Of a stretch of DNA of 64,000 bases, positions 49,166 to 61,518 are shown piece after piece (position 1 is the stretch's first letter; every line of letters starts with the position of its first letter). Source of the DNA: Erythrophleum ivorense (taxonomy: Eukaryota > Streptophyta > Magnoliopsida > Fabales > Fabaceae); NCBI GenBank assembly GCA_026724425.1, contig JAIUCV010000023.1:7445958-7509957 (forward strand). The letters run 5' to 3'. The notes beneath the pieces are model-generated. The model was given only the letters and a program-made list of their open reading frames with translations, ran no database searches and was not told where the DNA came from. Both the position numbers and the translations under genes were made by a program.

Positions 49166-49874
49166 TTTGACATACATATATATTTGATAAACTAGATCCC
49201 ACTTAAAAGTTTCTCTTGTGCATGGACATTCCAGTTGAGCTAATTAAAGAAAATCAAAGCTATACCAGTGAGAAATTATTCATAAATGCCACTTGTTCTT
49301 AGGCCCAGAACGTCATTGACTATCTTTTCGTCAACAAGACTATATTTTGATCCCCAAAAAAAAAAGGACCACATTATATAGTTATTCAATTTTTTTGGGC
49401 CTAAAGCCCAAGTAGAACAGATGGCTCCCTGGCTTATGATTTTATCTCGTGCCCTTGTAGCCCAAAAGAAACAATATTTCTTCTTCTTTTGCCAACAAAT
49501 TTGATAATTTGGATCCCCTTTCATATTCTGTGTATTGTTTTATTAGAAAGAGATAGAGAAATAATGATACAAAGGAATGTGAATATGTATAGGATTCACT
49601 TCCTCTTTTTTCATTCATTTTTTCTTTTCTCTTTATCTCTCTCTAATAAAATAACATTTTACTTATACCGAATAGGAAAAGATCCAAATTACAATTCTAA
49701 GTAAATTCTTCTTTTTTGAATTTTTTTTTTGAATAAGTTCAACTTGAGATATCGTATTTTGTATATACAAGGAGCATGAAAAGTCAAGCATCATGGCCTT
49801 GACTCACATAGAGGAGTCAATATGTTGAGCCATTTGCTATGGTAGAAATTTTTTTTATTTAAATCCATATCTAT

Positions 49875-49971
49875 TAAAGGTATTATATCTATGTGCTATA
49901 TTTTTTGAGAACTTGAAGACAGTGCTATCAAGTTTCCCATATTTTTATAGCATATAAATGTAATATTTTTG
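49875..49971 (+). other. Long hairpin, miRNA-precursor-like (copy B)
   Basis: Counterpart of 39627-39723. Loop and upper stem are unchanged. One substitution near ATAGCATATAAATG turns a pair into a mismatch; another near the base (AAAGG) changes one stem position. Confidence 0.45.
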
Positions 49972-50375
49972 GGAGGCATGGATATGACTTTTTTTAAAAA
50001 AAGTTGTACTGTAGCAAATAGTTCAAAATCCCTAAAGGAGTCCAAAGATGTTGTCTTTAATATATCTACGAGAAGTTGAGACTCGTATTATAAACAGATA
50101 TTGTATATTTGTATATTTCTTTTGAATGTTATTGGCCCAAATATAATTATTGAGTCATGAAAAATACAATTAGTGTTATAAAAAACTTGATATTTAGAAA
50201 ATTAATGTAGGACACGTATAGATATAAAAAACATTTCTCATTAAAAGGCTGAACTTTTTTTAGTAGAATGAATAATTTGTCATAAGTTAGTTTTATTAAA
50301 AAATCACTCTTTGTAATGCAATAATTATATTTTTAATCATAGTTAGTCATGTGATCTTTTCAGGTATCTTATCTT

Positions 50376-50406
<31 letters not shown>

Positions 50407-50430
50407 ATGCACGTACACGCATGTGTATGT
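50376..50430. repeat. 55 bp perfectly alternating purine-pyrimidine tract (copy B)
   Basis: Counterpart of 43093-43148. Alternation is retained although the repeat numbers and the central GCACGTACACGCATG differ from copy A. Confidence 0.75.
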
Positions 50431-50962
50431 TACCTGGTATGTTTTAAGACCCAATACTAATCCAATTGAATGAATTGGGATCTAGTTAGGTAGACGATTT
50501 AAGTGGCCTCTGAAATTCGAACGGGCAGTTGGATCTTTTTATCATTATCTTAAGATGAGGAAGTATAGAAAAAGTTTTTTGTTTACATATAGTAAGGGAA
50601 TTATAAGAATATAGGTAAAGGATCCTTTTGAAAGAATTTTAGGGGCTAAAGTGCAAATAGTAAATAATGTAATGGGTTAAAATAAAATTATGAAAAATTT
50701 GGGAAAACACAATTTTAGTCCAAAAAATTGATTCCAAATTCAAATCACGCCAAGTTTTCACGTCCTTCTCTATTTTTTCTTTGTTTGGTTACTTAATGAT
50801 AGTTAAAGTAAACCATTTTTCACCATTTTGTCATGTATTCTTACAAGATTTTTTTTTCTTCTGCTCACCTTCTTCATTATATATTGGGTTTTCTCTCTTA
50901 TAGGGTATGAAATAGTCACCCTAAATTTTTGCCCACTAATTTTTAGAGATACCCTAACATGA

Positions 50963-52480
50963 TGGGAAATGCTTATTATTAGTGAGTGGATGTTCATGAT
51001 CTTGATTACTTGGTGCCCAAAAGTGAAAACATAATGTTATTATTAATAAATTAAAAACTACAAATACAAACATTTATTTGTATGATTCAAATAAAATAGA
51101 AAGTTTAGAAAATAAGCCCTTGAACTTGTAAGGATGCAACCTTTGGTGGCAATGAATCTTAGAAACTTTGTAAGGAGGAAAGCTTTAGCTGCTTCCATTT
51201 GTCGCTATCACTCTTTCCTTGCATCATTTTTGGCCTCTGCTTATTATTGTGTTTTAACCATTTTTTGCTTTAAATCAAGCAACCTCATTTTGGAATTTTG
51301 TATAAGAGAGCCCAAATGATGAACTTCCATGAGCTCGATGTTTGAACACTTGGGATAGGCAAGCATCTAATCCTATTATTTAAACTTAACCATAATGCTT
51401 TTGGGTTCTTAAGGCCCTAACCAATGAATTATCACTTGAAATTTCTTAGGGTGAGGAGTCCTTGGTTTGAAACATAACAATTTGTTCTTGCAAATTCAAA
51501 TAGAAAGCAATAAATTATTTGAAGAACAAAGCCTTTCAACAAACTCAAAAGTCAGTACATATATAATTCAAACACTTACACATACCTTTAACTTCGTCAT
51601 TGACGTAAGATCCATAACCGTATTTATGGACTATAGTCCACACATCTCCCCATGTGAATAAGCTTTCGTGTTCAATCTTTTGCAAATTTGAAGATTCATG
51701 TCGTGCATCTCAATACATATTTAAAATTCAAATGACTTGTTTACCAATGTGAACTTATTATATCTACCTATTTTTGGGCAAAGTTTTTTGTTCCACTAAT
51801 ATATGACATAATTAACTTCTTTATATTTTGTTTATTTTTCTATACAATTCTTGGTTATTAACAAAAACATTAATAAAATCATCAAGAATCGGTACATCTT
51901 AGTAAATATGAATATAATACTTAAGTCTTCTCTTTAAAAAGATAGATTATAAAACTTACGTAATGATCCCTATTTATGCCATTTTGGACATCTTGAATTA
52001 TCTATTCTTTAGTGTAAATCCCATTATTTTTATACAATTCATATCATGCTTGTCTCCACCTATCTCCAATTGTTTGTAAAATAAGCCACATCTTTGTATC
52101 AACAACAAAAAAATCTTGACTACAAAACAAAATAGAATGGTTAGTGATGATATAAACTTGAGGTGCTAAGAGAAATCAACAATTAATTCTTAGATTGCCT
52201 ATATAACAATCTTATACATATTATCCTTGTATTTTTAAGGAAATTCCTTTAATCCTTATAACTACTAAGAAATGTAGTGAATTCAGTCTCAAGTTATCCC
52301 AAAAAGACTCCAAGCAAACCACCCCTATCTCTAATCTATTGGTTGGAGTAATTGAAATCTACTTTGACCCTGTGCCCATTAGGAAGGGATCAAATATCAT
52401 GCACTGTCAATTGCATGGGCTTTCTCACACCTTTGTCGTTTGTTGAATTAAAGTTAGTATACAAATGAGAAATAAACAAA
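50963..52480 (-). pseudogene. CACTA second gene, transposase_24/TNP1-like, decayed
   Basis: In plant CACTA elements a second frame after TNP2 encodes a protein with a plant transposase domain. Minus-strand pieces across about 52420-51960 resemble its conserved start (a QPIDRDGGLLGVFLG-like stretch) and its W-x-x-VP motif (WRRVPQDYKD-like), in shifting frames with stops. Downstream pieces near 51400-51000 hold the coiled-coil-like tail. The part 50963-51397 is duplicated at 46801-47232. Family assignment is by memory and moderate. Confidence 0.5.
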
Positions 52481-53049
52481 TTAGCACCAATGTATTCATT
52501 AAGTTACCTACAAATAATTTCAACCAACTGATTGTATGTTTAAGGTTGCCATAGATGCAATGTAGGCTATTCTAGCTATTCTTGGTCATTGTCTATGAAA
52601 AGGTTATCAACATCAAAGTTTGACTATGTGCCTTGGATATCAAGATTAGGCAACATAACTAGCTAGATGGATCAACTAGAATCAAGTAGCTTGGAAGTCC
52701 ACCATCGCTAACTAGTGGACTAAGCTAAGGACTCCTTGTGCTGGGTTCACTAGCTTTGCTAGTGCTAACTGATTTAGACTCCTTCAAAAACCTCTTCATC
52801 TTTAGATTTCTAGTTAATTTAGATAGCATACAAGCATATCTAAGGCATGTCATACAAGCATATATAAGATTAGACATATATACATACCTATATAAGAAAA
52901 GGTGGACAAGTATATATCTAATCAAATAGAAGCAAAGGAAAAACTAAAATAACACTTAACCTTGATAAGCATAAATCTACTTCTAAGTCTAGGAATATTG
53001 TTTCTAATTGTTGAGATTGGAAGGCTTGCTTTCATATAGAACATCTTCA

Positions 53050-56000
53050 TCCTCATCACCCCTGTCATACAAGTCATATGGCTTTAGATGCATAGCCATA
53101 CTTTAATTTTTATCCAACTTCTCTTCCACATAATATACTTGTTGAGCTTTTGAGACTTGAATGTATAGCTTGTCATCTTCATTACCACCAGTGTGTATAA
53201 ACCATGAAAAATTGATAGACATGGATCCTAATTCTTCCCAGGAATGGTTGTGTTAGCCCATATATATTTAAACAAGGTAATCACAAATCGACCATAATAA
53301 TATAATTCAATGATATCTAACAATTTTTCATAATATGGCACATTGCAAAGCATATGTTGCCATCTCTACTGCTTGGATAACTTTTGGCTCCAAAAGTTCT
53401 GAAAATTTTACTATTTTGAATTTTCAACTTTAAGTCTTGTTCTACAGTCTAGAATTTGAATCTATTAATATTGTAAGCACTATATTTCCTTGCTTTATCT
53501 ATTGGACCTAAGGCAAGAAACTTCATGTCAATTGAATGAGATCATTGACATCATTTCTTATGTAAAAGAAGTAAAAACTAGAAACTTTGTATCAACTAAA
53601 TTTCTTAACAACGGAACAACAACAAAAGATATACATGTATTTACATAGTGAGAAAACTAACCAACAAACTCTTTGTGGCCCTTTTATCTATCTTTGATGA
53701 AGATCATGTACACCTTCTTAATTGTCTCTTAATGTAGTCTCCAAATTCCTTACATGACATACATAAGATAATTAGATTATTGCTTTTATGCGGTGAAGAC
53801 AAAACCTAATAAATATAATTTATTAACTAAAAAAAAAGATCCACCTCTTTATAGTTGGTCAACATATGATGATGTTTTTATAATTTCTCTATAGAAGAAA
53901 GAGTAATGTATTCAAAACTACCCATTGGTTTTTCAACTAGTGGAAACAAAGTTTCAACATTGGATAGCCCACATGTAGGTTGATCATCGACACATCTAGG
54001 TTGATTTAATATGGTTTCAATTTTGTCTAAATATTGTAAGGAAAAAGTTAAAACCTCTTGAGCTAAGTAACCCTAAGTTATTGAGTTCTCTAGTTATGCC
54101 TTATTTTATACATAAGATTTCAACTTCCCTAAGTCCTTGTTAAACAAATTGCATTGGACATGATGAATGAAATTAAAATTATTTGAAGCAAATTTGAAAA
54201 ATGCAAAAAGTGTTAACTACCTCTCTATAGGGTGTGCCCATTGATAATGGATAGGGCCTCTAAGTTTAATTTCTTTAGTTAAGTGTGCAATGAAATGAAC
54301 CATAATAGTAAAAAATGAAGAAGGAAATAATATCTCCAAATGATAAAGTGTAAGAACAACTCTCTTATGAAGCTGATCAAGTTCATTCATGCTTAACACT
54401 ATTTTACATAAATGTCTAAAAAATGAGCACAAGTTAGTCAGAACTATTGACACTTACTTGGGAAGTGTCTTTCTCATGGTTAAAGGTATAATTTGCTTTA
54501 TAACAACATGTGAGTCATGCCTTTTCAGTCCTCCAATCTTTCGTTATTTCAAATATATGAATTTGGAAATGTTACTTAAGTAATTGTCTGGTACATGATA
54601 TTCTTTAACATTTTGAGAAAGACATCCTTATTACCATTTGTCAAAGTGGACAAAGTTAGGGGATATCTACCATTGTCATTAGGCCAAAGATTAGGCCTAA
54701 TGCCAATTTCCTGTAAGTCGCTGCCTACATTTAAATGTCTTTCAATCATTCAAAATCATTCAACAAAGTGAGAAGTACATTGTCACATAAGTTCTTATCA
54801 ATATGTATTATGTTAAGACTATGGCATATTAAATGGTTTGTTCAATAAGAAAGTCAAAAAAACATAATTTTCTTATACCACTATAAAGAGTCACCATTTT
54901 CACCATAAACTCCTTGAGGTCTTCTTCCTTGGCCTTCAACTTCTACCTCTTTTGTAAATATAACGTCAACATTCTCAAGCCATCCTAAGATTTTTGAGCC
55001 AGTTATTATTGCTAGAGGATTTCTCTTTTCTTCCCTTTTTATTAAACTAAGTTTATATCTTGGGTTCATAAAGTATCGATACCCCCATGAAATACCATTT
55101 TCTAATATAAGGAAGTTGTGAAGGAGTTGAATTAAAGTTGCAAGTTGGTTAGGCTAACACAGGATACATGCTTGACTTAGATAATGTTTTGAGCCTTGGA
55201 AAATCACTAATGGTCCACATAACTGTTGCATACATATTGAAGACTTCATCAATGTAGGAATCAAAGGTTTTAACTCCTACATTCCATAAATCTTTAGCTT
55301 TTTTTTATTAGTGGTTGTAGATAGATATCTATACTATTCCTCAATGCTCACCCTCCTATAATTATCATTGAAAAAAAAGAATGAGCTCTATCTCATACAC
55401 ATCTATGGAGAAAGGTTATAGGGATGGAGAAATATTGTAGGGTATAGAAACCACTATCCATGTACTATAACTTATATTCAAGTTGCCAAATAGAGATTGA
55501 GTCCATTGGTAGCCAACCCTATATGTACGTTTTGAGAATCTATAGCAAATTGATGATTCTCTATGTTAAATCTTTTTCATACCTTGGAGTCCTGTGGATG
55601 CCTCATCATGCCATCATTGTTCTTTCAATGGCATGCCATCTCATGTGCTCAGTAATCTTAGAATATGTAAATAACCTTTGCAATCATGACTTCAATGAAA
55701 AGTACTTAAGTACTTTTGTAGGCTATTTCATTCGCTTTTCACCTTTAATCTTTGGTTTTCATCTATATGTGTTGCATTTTTTGCATCTTTATTTTCATCC
55801 TCCCCTAAATATAACATGTAATCTTTTAGACATGCACAAATTTTTGTATAGCTAAGTTTTAGTTTCTGAATGGTTTTCTTGGCCATATAAAAAAGAAGGT
55901 GGAATATTTACATGTTCAAAGGTATCAGCCAACAACTCTAATATCATTAACATAGTCTTATCACTTAATCCATGTAAACACTTTATATGATACAACTTAA

Positions 56001-56480
56001 CTAAGAAATACAATTTTGATTACTTCCTGTAACCTTCATACCAATTGTGTTGTCTATCCCTAATTAACTTATAAAACTCCTTTACATCATCATTTATCCA
56101 TTGGTCTGCTGATGGAACTAGACCCTTAACTTCATCCACACTTTTGTTTTCATATACCATAAATGCATCATGGACCATGTCTCAGACAAGATTATCCCTA
56201 CAAATTTGTTCATCTTTCACTTCTAGCCTTGACTGAGGTTTCATAGAAAGCTCATGTTTAAGTCTCTCTCTATGCTTAACCTATAAAGTATACCCTTATA
56301 AGAATAGTTTAAGAATCAAGTGATCATCTCTTCTTTAATTTGCCACTTCTTAAATCGATATTTAGGACATGAACATATTGTTCTATCTTTAACACTCTTA
56401 TTGGCAAATGCACATTTAGGAATTTATTTACTCAATCTAAATATTAATGGGTATTTTGGAGTTTGACAACCAAAAACTTG
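53050..56480 (-). pseudogene. CACTA TNP2-like transposase, decayed
   Basis: TNP2 (TPD) binds the element ends and carries out cut-and-paste transposition. Minus-strand fragments occur in the family order: a Cys-containing N-terminal segment (CSCPKYRFKKW near 56360), the transposase_21 core (WHDEASTGLQGM near 55610, then FPRLKTLS near 55190), and a DUF4218-like block. The best open piece is 54217-54453, with LCSFFRHLCKIVL, LYHLEILFPSSFF and HYQWAHPIER. Further pieces to about 53050 match the C-terminal part, including HKEFVGWFSHYV-like residues. Stops and frameshifts are dense throughout, so no product is expected. The right terminus of the element is about 1.1 kb upstream of the 5' end. Confidence 0.78.
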
Positions 56481-57630
56481 TCTATTTCTATAAATATTCA
56501 TGGGTATTCTGGATTGCTTCATTAATAAAAGAAGAAAAATAAAAGGCACATTTGACAAATATCACTCATCAATCACTTTATTAAATTAAAAAGTAAAGAA
56601 ACACACCAATGTAACAGTTTAAAAAGTCTACCCAATGGCATCAGTTTGACACCAAAAAAACTAATACTTTCTAACTATATGAATAACCAATAAAGACACA
56701 CAACACATTTGCCATTTAGCATAAAATTTGAATAACCTAGAATTCAATTTCAAGAATTTTGGTGTTAAAACTTGAACTCATATATATTGAATAAAATTTG
56801 GGTTCCCATTTAGCAACTAATTTGAGCAAATCAATATTTTTGTAATGTTAAACTAGAACTCATATATATTGCATAAAACATGAACTACATATAAAAGTTC
56901 TCCATCCTCCATTCTTACATATATTGCATAAAATTCATATATTTGAACTAATAAAAGCACGGATTCACATTCTCCATTTTCTATCTTTTTTTTTCTTTTT
57001 ATTAAAACTTGAACTCATATATATTACATACAAACTTTAGCAATTGATTTGGGCAAATTTATAGGCTTAAGTAGATATAAGAAGTTCACTTATTGTTCTT
57101 CATGGTGACAATGGTTGGGAGTTCACTTTAGATTTGAAAATGCGATCTTTATTCATAGGTAGGAGGAGATTCATTTGTAGTCACAATTGGGAGCTCTGTG
57201 CAGATATGAAAGTAAGGTGTTAGGAGTTCATAGTGATGACGAATGGGAGGAGCTTTTTTCTTCACAGTAGCAATGGTGAGTTTGTGTAGATATGAGAAAA
57301 ATTGAATTTTTATGCATTTAGGTGAAGCTCCTTGTGTAGAATCTAGGTAGATTTAATGTTCTTGGCCAAAGTTCTAACATAAACCATAGTTTCCAATGGT
57401 CTTAACCACGATTTACGTCATAATCTTGGCTAAGCCATTATGTGGCTTAGCCATGGTTTTTAATAACCATGGTTAAGACTTTGTCAATGTAACTACGGTT
57501 TGAAATAACCATAGTTAATTCTTTGGTTTAATTATGGTTAATAAAGCCATGGTTAAGTTATGGAATAGCTATGGTTATTTTAATCGTAGCGAAACCAACA
57601 TAGCTAAAATTGCACATTTTTGTAGTGTAA

Positions 57631-58540
57631 GTAGAAATGTTCACATGTATATGATAGTGTACTAATTATGTATCTTTCCCTTAGGACTCTATAATGTCAA
57701 ATATCTTGCCTTTAGTTTTCGTATGAGCTTTGGCAATGAGTTTGGACTCCATTTGTATTCCATCTCTCTTAAGTGAATATTATATATTTATATAATTGTT
57801 TTATATTATAATGATTTGCAAAATATTACTGTTTTTATCTAGATACATTTACAAACTATATATGGATATTTTATAATTATATTGAGTTGTTTAGACTCAA
57901 AATTTTGTTCAAAATGTTGAAAAGTATATATGATTTAATTGTTGGAGCAACTAAATTGATGCATAATATAATTTTCACTCATTCCTAATATGAACTATGT
58001 AATGTTATATTTTGGGGATTATAACTAATTTATAGGATTAAACATGTTGGTACACCTTGGAATATGCTATTAAGTTCAATTGAACCCTTAATAAACCAGT
58101 TCCACAAAATGTGTTAAATAGTGGAAGCATGTCATGGCATTTTGTGTGTGTATGTATGCGCATGCGTGCATGTGTGTTTGTGTGTTTTTTAACTTTTTAC
58201 TTGAAAATGTTTTAATTTTCTTCAATTGGAAATTACATATTATGCTTATGAATTTGCTTAATATTGTGAAATTTTATAGATTGTTTTATTTGGAGGTCAT
58301 AAGTTTAAGCATAATTTTTGTAATATAACCTATTATATATACTACATATTAATTTATTAATGATTATTATTTATATATTTGTGGTGTCATTCAATTCAAT
58401 TGTTGACGCAATTAGTTGAACTGATTGACCAATGACTTAACAGTATTTTTGCGTAAATGTTTAGGTTGGATTTTAAAACATTGGTATTGATTATTTGCAT
58501 AGTTTTCTTAGTACATATAATATATATATATATATATATA
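57631..58540. other. Gene-free flank right of the CACTA
   Basis: Holds a 35 bp alternating purine-pyrimidine tract at 58143-58177 (GTGTGTATGTATGCGCATGC...), a short segment 58400-58500 related to 17190-17300, and a (TA)n run at 58518-58541 directly before the tandem array. No coding signal. Confidence 0.5.
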
Positions 58541-60765
58541 TTAAGAGATGGTTTAAATACATGACCCACTTTCAATATAAAATTTTACATAGAGATCCTC
58601 TAAAATTGAAGAAGTATTACAACTAAATTCATTTTGACCAAATTACTCTCTTATTTATTATCAATAAATGGCTAGGTTTGTATTTTGAAAGGATAGAAAC
58701 AATACACAAAAGTAGCAATTAAACATCGTGGAGAAGAATTTGATCACCATTTTTTCTTGTTTTTATTTTCTATGTTAAACATTGCAGGCGGTGCTGTGTG
58801 ATGATTTTGATTATCATAAATATGTATGGTTATAAATTAAATGAAAATTTAAAGCAAATTAAATTTATTATTTTTATAATAACATATATATAATTGTGAA
58901 ACATTTTAAAGGATTAAATTTTTAAAGAGTTATATTTTAATAATATTTAATTTAAAGTATAATATAATATGTATTTGATTAATATAAAATAATAACTTCT
59001 CTAAACTTAATAAATGTTATAATCATTAATAAAATAATAATAATTGCATACCACAAAATAAGTTACATTGAAATAAAAGTTCTAAGAAATATTTTATTAA
59101 TAAGCTTTTAATTGTAACCAAAAAGAAAAAAACTAAACATGTGATTGAAAAAAATTATGGTAAAAAAAGGTTTAATTGTAATTTTTTTTTAAATTTCAAT
59201 GGAGATCAGCGTAAATTTGCATATATAAAAGAGTAAGGTCATATAATTAACTTATCTTTTAAGAAAAGTGAAAGTATTGTATATTAAGAGATGGTTAAAT
59301 ACATGACCCACTTTCAATGTAAAAGTTTACATAGAGATCCTCTGAAATTGAAGAAGTATTACAACTAAATTCATTTTGACCAAATTACTCTCTTATCTAT
59401 TATCAATAAATGGCTAGGTTTGTATTTTGAAAGGATAGAAACATTACACAAAAGTAGCAATTTAACATCATGGAGAAGAATTTGATCACCATTTTCTTGT
59501 TTTTATTTTCCAGGTTAAACACTGAAGGCGGTGCTGTGTGATGATTTTGATTATCATAAATATGTATGGTTATAAATTAAATGAAAATTTAAAGCAAATT
59601 AAATTTATTATTTTTATAATAACATATATATAATTGTGAAACATTTTAAAGGATGCAATTTTTAAAGAGTTATATTTTAATAATATTTAATTTAAAGTAT
59701 AATATAATATGTATTTGATTAATATAAAATAATAACTTCTCTAAACTTAATAAATGTTATAATCATTAATAAAATAATAATAATTGCATACCACAAAATA
59801 AGTAACATTGAAAATAAAAGTTCTAAGAAATATTTTATTAATAAGCTTTTAATTGTAACCAAAAAGAAAAAAATTAAACATGTGATTGAAAAAAATTATG
59901 CTAAAAAAGGTTTAATTGTAATTTTTTTTAAATTTCAATGGAGATCAGCGTAAATTTGCATATATAAAAGAGTAAGGTCATATAATTAACTTACCTTTTA
60001 AGAAAAGTGAAAGTATTGTATATTAAGAGATGGTTTAAATACATGACCCACTTTCAATGTAAAATTTTACATAGAGATCCTCTGAAATTGAAGAAGTATT
60101 ACAACTAAATTCATTTTGACCAAATTACTCTCTTATCTATTATCAATAAATGGCTAGGTTTGTATTTTGAAAGGATAGAAACATTACACAAAAGTAGCAA
60201 TTTAACATCATGGAGAAGAATTTGATCACCATTTTCTTGTTTTTATTTTCCATGTTCAACACTGAAGGCGGTGCTGTGTGATGATTTTGATTATCATAAA
60301 TATGTATGGTTATAAATTAAATGAAAATTTAAAGCAAATTAAATTTATTATTTTTATAATAACATATATATAATTTTGAAACATTTTAAAGGATGCAATT
60401 TTTAAAGAGTTATATTTTAATAATATTTAATTTAAAGTATAATATAATATGTATTTGATTAATATAAAATAATAACTTCTCTAAACTTAATAAATGTTAT
60501 AATCATTAATAAAATAATAATAATTGCATACCACAAAATAAGTAACATTGAAAATAAAAGTTCTAAGAAATATTTTATTAATAAGATTTTAATTGTAACC
60601 AAAAAGAAAAAAACTAAACATGTGATTGAAAAAAATTATGGTAAAAAAAGGTTTAATTGTATTTTTTTTTTTTAAATTTCAATGGAGATCAGCGTAAATT
60701 TGCATATATAAAAGAGTAAGGTCATATAATTAAATTATCTTTTAATAAAAGAGAAAGTATTGTAT
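58541..60765. repeat. Three near-identical tandem units of about 741 bp
   Basis: Units start TTAAGAGATGG at 58541, 59284 and 60023 (periods 743 and 739); the last ends at GTAT 60765. Units 2 and 3 share changes that unit 1 lacks (CTCTGAAATTG against CTCTAAAATTG; AACACTGAAGGCGG against AACATTGCAGGCGG), so unit 2 to 3 is the latest duplication. No open frame of note. The unit is AT-rich except for GGCGGTGCTGTGTG. Confidence 0.95.
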
Positions 60766-61222
60766 CCTTGTCTTTTTTACTATGTCAAGTCAATTCTCAT
60801 CAAGAATGTGGATAAAGAAAGAATATATATATATATATATTGATTTGTTATAAAAGGGAGGGGGTACTACATTTTAGTCCCATAATCAATTAATCATTTT
60901 CATGAATTTTGGACAAGACGAAAATATTAAATCTTACTTAAAATTAGCACAAGAGGACACACGATTCTCACGTTGCCTAATTTTATTTATATTTTTATCC
61001 TTTCCCGATGCCTCTATGTGAATATTGTTGAAGCTAATAGCTTCTGGCAGTTAATTTTAATTGCTTTTTAATATTTTTATTTTAGTATAAAGTTGTGGAA
61101 AATTTTAATTATAGTACCAATTTTATAATTAGACCTTAGTTTAGGAAAGTAAAATATAATTTCCCAAATAAAGAAATTAAAACTGAAAAGAAAGTCATTT
61201 ACGTGTCCAGCCCAAAAATATA
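60766..61222. other. Gene-free stretch
   Basis: A TA-rich run at about 60822-60841 and otherwise unremarkable AT-rich sequence. Confidence 0.4.
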
Positions 61223-61518
61223 CTACCTCCGGTATCATATATAAGGAACAAATAACTAATTCACGAGTATTAAGAAAGTTAGTTAAAAGTAATTAATCTT
61301 TTTAATTTTGTCTCAAATAAAAATTATTTTTTAAAAATGCCCCTATTTAATAGGTTCACTTTCTCCTTGAAATTAATCACCAACACTACTTATAATTTGG
61401 ATGACTTATTTAATGAAGGGTATAATTGAGATACTATAATTAATATAATAGTTTGTTTCTTATATATAAGACCAAATTAAATCTAAGAAAAGTCTCTTAT
61501 ATATGAGACCGAAGGGAG
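61223..61518. mobile_element. Stowaway-like (Tc1/mariner) MITE, 296 bp
   Basis: Left end CTACCTCCGGTATCATATAT pairs with inverted right end CTCCCTTCGGTCTCATATAT. The TACTCCCT(C/T)CGG-type terminus and TA on each side (61221-61222, 61519-61520) are the Stowaway signature. No coding capacity. Confidence 0.88.

Larger units (their letters stand above)
47233..51397. repeat. Tandem duplication, copy B
   Basis: Starts with the same GCTTTTTGAGATT as copy A and ends at GCTTTT 51398. Differs by an extra block at about 47945-48634 and by lacking both solo LTRs and the CACTA left end. The junction 50962/50963 (CATGA then TGGGAAATGC) joins flank sequence directly to CACTA interior. Segment 50963-51397 is CACTA interior that continues without a break into the rest of that element. 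Confidence 0.9.
43931..57627 (-). mobile_element. CACTA (En/Spm) element, split by a tandem duplication and an LTR
   Basis: Left end CACTACAAAAAGTTG...TTTTAGC at 43931; inverted right end CACTACAAAAATGTG...TTTTAGC at 57627. Flanking triplets are both TAA (43928-43930, 57628-57630). Subterminal CTAGCC, TGGCTAGAC and TTAACCATGG motifs fill both ends. Transposase-related sequence runs on the minus strand from about 56500 to 50960. Foreign DNA inside is the solo LTR 44491-46783 and copy B of external flank 47233-50962. Without these the element is about 7.2 kb, normal for an autonomous CACTA. All genes are broken. Confidence 0.85.

Noticed and set aside
55460..55855. Plus-strand 131-codon open frame
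   Set aside because: It is antisense to decayed TNP2 transposase sequence.
58541..60765. Direct repeats considered as a CRISPR-like array
   Set aside because: Units of ~741 bp without unique spacers, in a plant genome; a plain tandem repeat.
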